From Metallyticus violacea (Eukaryota > Arthropoda > Insecta > Mantodea > Metallyticidae), in contig JAUJEO010000021.1 of the NCBI GenBank assembly GCA_030762175.1, positions 434,001-498,000 of the forward strand: a stretch of 64,000 bases of DNA. The letters are read 5' to 3'. The first letter of the stretch is position 1, and each line of letters begins with the position of its first letter. The notes under the pieces are model-generated. The model was not told where the DNA came from. It saw only the letters and a program-made list of their open reading frames with translations, and made no database searches. Positions 61,280 to 64,000 of the stretch are shown here, piece after piece. Both the position numbers and the translations under genes were made by a program.

Positions 61280-64000
61280 AAAAAAAAAAATTTTTCGAAG
61301 TTTGGAAACTTCATTAGAATCACTTTTTTCCGTTCTTATTTGAGATAACTGGTTCTCTTTCATTATACTAGTTTGATAGCCTCAGAAAAGCATATTATGC
61401 GCAAAGAATCTCGAAAAGAAAAAAGTTTTTTTTCGAAGTTTGGAAACTTCGTTTGAATAACTTTTTTTCCGTTCTTATTTGAGATAACTGGTTCTCTTTC
61501 ATTATACTAGTTTGATAGCCTCAGAAAAGCATATTATGCGCAAAGAATCTCGAAAAGAAAAAAAATTTTTTTCGAAGTTTGGAAACTTCGTTAGAATCAC
61601 TTATTTTCCGTTCTTATTTGAGATAACTGGTTTTCTTTCATTATACTAGTTTGATAACCTCAGAAAAGCATATTATGCGCAAAGAATCTAGAAAAGAAAA
61701 AGTTTTTTTTCGAAGTTTGGAAACTTCGTTTGAATATCTTTTTTTCCGTTCTTATTTGAGATAACTGGTTCTCTTTCATTATACTAGTTTGATAGCCTCA
61801 GTAGAGCATATTATGCGCAAAGAATCTCGAAAAGAAAACAAATTTTTTTCGAAGTTTGGAAACTTCGTTAGAATCACCTTTTTTCCGTTCTTATTTGAGA
61901 TAACTGGTTCTCTTTCATTATAGTAGTTTGATAGCCTCAGAAAAGCATATTATGCACAAAGAATCTCGAAAAGAAAAAAAATTTTTTTCGAAGTTAGGAA
62001 ACTTCGTTAGAATCACTTTTTTTTCCGTTCTTATTTGAGATAACTGGTTCTCTTTCATTATACTAGTTTGATAGCCTCAGTAAAGCATATTATGCACAAA
62101 ATATCTCGAAAAGAAAAAAAATGTTTTTCGAAGTTTGGAAACTTCATTAGAATCACTTTTTTTCCGTTCTTATTTGAGATAACTGGTTCTCTTTCATTAT
62201 ACTAGTTTGATAGCCTCAGTAAAGCATATTATGCGCAAGGAATCTGGAAAAGAAAAAAAATTTTTTTCGAAGTTTGGAAACTTCGTTAGAATCACTTTTT
62301 TTCCGTTCTTATTTGAGATAACTGGTTCTCTTTCATTATACTAGTTTGATAGCCTCAGAAAAGCATATTATGCGCAAAGAATCTCGAAAAGAAAAAAGTT
62401 TTTTTTCGAAGTTTGGAAACTTCGTTTGAATAACTTTTTTTCCGTTCTTATTTGAGATAACTGGTTCTCTTTCATTATACTAGTTTGATAGCCTCAGAAA
62501 AGCATATTATGCACAAAGAATCTCGAAAAGAAAAAAAATTTTTTTCGAAGTTAGGAAACTTCGTTAGAATCACTTTTTTTTCCGCTCTTATTTGAGATAA
62601 CTGATTCTCTTTCATTATACTAGTTTGTTAGCCTCAGCAAAGCATATTATGCACAAAGAATCTCGAAAAGAAAAAAATTTTTTTTCGAAGTTTGGAAACT
62701 TCGTTTGAATCACTTTTTTTCCGTTCTTATTTGAGATAACTGGTTCTCTTTCATTATACTAGTTTGATAGCCTCAGTAAAGCATATCATGCACAAAGAAT
62801 CTCGAAAAGAAAAAAAAATTTGTTCGAAGTTTGGAAACTTCATTAGAATCACTTTTTTTTCCGTTCTTATTTGAGATAACTGGTTCTCTTTCATTATACT
62901 AGTTTGATAGCCTCAGTAAAGCATATTATGCGCAAAGAATCTGGAAAAGAAAAAAAATTTTTTTCGAAGTGTGGAAACTTCGTTAGAATCACTTTTTTTC
63001 CGTTCTTATTTGAGATAACTGGTTCTCTTTCATTATACTAGTTTCATAGCCTCAGAAAAGCATATTATGCGCAAAGAATTTCGAAAAGAAAAAAGTTTTT
63101 TTTCGAAGTTTGGAAACTTCGTTTGAATAACTTTTTTTCCGTTCTTATTTGAGATAACTGGTTCTCTTTCATTATACTAGTTTCATAGCCTCAGAAAAGC
63201 ATATTATGCGCAAAGAATTTCGAAAAGAAAAAAGTTTTTTTTCGAAGTTTGGAAACTTCGTTTGAATAACTTTTTTTCCGTTCTTATTTGAGATAACTGG
63301 TTCTCTTTCATTATACTAGTTTGATAGCCTCAGAAAACCATATTATGCGCAAAGAATCTCGAAAATAAAAAAAATTTTTTAGAACTTTGGAAACTTCGTT
63401 AGAATCACTTTTTTTCCGTTCTTATTTGAGATAACTGGTTCTCTTTCATTATAATAGTTTGATAGCCTCAGAAAACCATATTATGCGCAAAGAATCTCGA
63501 AAAGAAAAAAATTTTTTTTCGAAGTTAGGAAACTTCTTTAGAATCACTTTTTTTCCGTTCTTATTTGAGATAACTGGTTCTCTTTCATTATACTAATTAG
63601 GTAGCCTCAGAAAAGCATATTACGCGCAAAGAATCTCGAAAATAAAAAATTTTTTTTCGAACTTTGGAAACTTCGTTAGAATCACTTTTTTTCCGTTCTT
63701 ATTTGAGATAACTGGTTCTCTTTCATTATACTAGTTTCATAGCCTCAGAAAACCATATTATGCGCAAAGAATCTCGAAAAGAAAAAAAATTTTTTTCGAA
63801 GTTTGGAAACGTCGTTTGAATCACTTTTTTCCGTTCTTATTTGAGATAACTGGTTATCTTTCATTATAGTAGTTTGATAGCCTCAGAAAAGCATATTATG
63901 CTCAAAGAATCTCGAAATGAAAAAAATTTTTTTTCGAAGTTTGGAAACTTCCTTAGAATCACTTTTTTTCCATTCTTATTTGAGATAACTGGTTCTCTTT
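61280..64000. repeat. HOR unit R3 (partial, cut by window end)
   Basis: It parallels R1 from 36441 at an offset of 24839 bp right up to the window end, and is near-identical by eye. It shares with R1 the CTAGAAAAGAAAAAG variant (near 36850 and 61689) and the CATAGCC doublet, both different in R2. The match extends left of the unit start, to about 35850/60540, at an offset of 24701 bp, one monomer less, because R1 lost a monomer near 36430. Confidence 0.8.

Larger units (their letters stand above)
1..64000. repeat. Satellite DNA array, ~139-bp monomer, ~460 head-to-tail copies
   Basis: The whole window is built from one AT-rich monomer. The landmark GATAGCCTCAG recurs every 138-140 bp, for example at 399, 538 and 676. 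Every copy inspected is in the same orientation. The array starts and ends inside a monomer, so neither border is present. There is no non-satellite stretch: no transposon, gene, RNA gene or inverted segment. Monomers differ by a few substitutions and small indels, and the variants recur in a fixed order over kilobases, which shows higher-order organisation. Such arrays are characteristic of centromeric, pericentromeric or other heterochromatin in eukaryotes; that placement is inferred. I do not recognise the family or the species. Because 139 is not divisible by three, each successive monomer is read in a different frame, which limits ORFs to about 60-93 codons. Confidence 0.98.

Noticed and set aside
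1..64000. CRISPR array
   Set aside because: The repeats are directly adjacent 139-bp units with no unique spacers and no cas genes, and variation is spread throughout the unit.

Overview
All 64 kb is one uninterrupted satellite DNA array. A monomer of about 139 bp (roughly 30% GC in the consensus I derived by eye) is repeated head to tail about 460 times, always in the same orientation. I see no unique sequence, no transposon insertion, no inversion, no RNA gene and no credible protein gene. Both window edges lie inside the array, so the full array is longer. This architecture is typical of eukaryotic centromeric or pericentromeric heterochromatin. I do not recognise the monomer and cannot name the organism; centromeric function is inference.

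Each monomer carries three recurrent motifs: a short dyad GCATATTATGC; an A8T7-type block of about 15 bp flanked by TCGAAAA and TTTTCGA; and, overlapping that block's right edge, an inverted repeat CGAAGTTTGGAAACTTCG. An ACTAGT site lies near the monomer end. Diagnostic variants (G, CA or TG interruptions of the A/T block, GCGC/GCAC/GTGC after the first dyad, TTAGAATCAC/TTTGAATAAC/CATTAG after the inverted repeat) define monomer subtypes. Their order repeats over kilobases, so this is a higher-order-repeat (HOR) array.

Regions. L (1 to ~20.9 kb): four successive HOR units starting at 1, 3961, 8687 and 14664, with lengths of 3960, 4726, 5977 and 5417 bp (about 28.5, 34, 43 and 39 monomers), then a truncated fifth unit. 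Transition (~20.9 to 26.26 kb): rearranged, including a 1384-bp ten-monomer tandem duplication (21581-22964 and 22965-24348) and a related 1.53-kb copy. M (26.26-36.44 kb): two HOR copies, 5412 and ~4770 bp, containing a block of L-type monomers. R (36.44-64.0 kb): three related starts at 36441, 42271 and 61280. The middle one is expanded to 19 kb by nested duplications with offsets of about 2.6-3.05, 6.52 and 9.71 kb.

An offset of 5.41-5.42 kb (39 monomers) recurs in L, M and R and is probably the underlying HOR length. Departures from it are whole-monomer gains or losses, and their junctions often fall in the A/T block or in the inverted repeat. That pattern fits unequal exchange and segmental amplification. 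No genes work together here; any function would come from the DNA itself (nucleosome phasing, protein binding to the dyads, satellite transcription) or from its chromatin.
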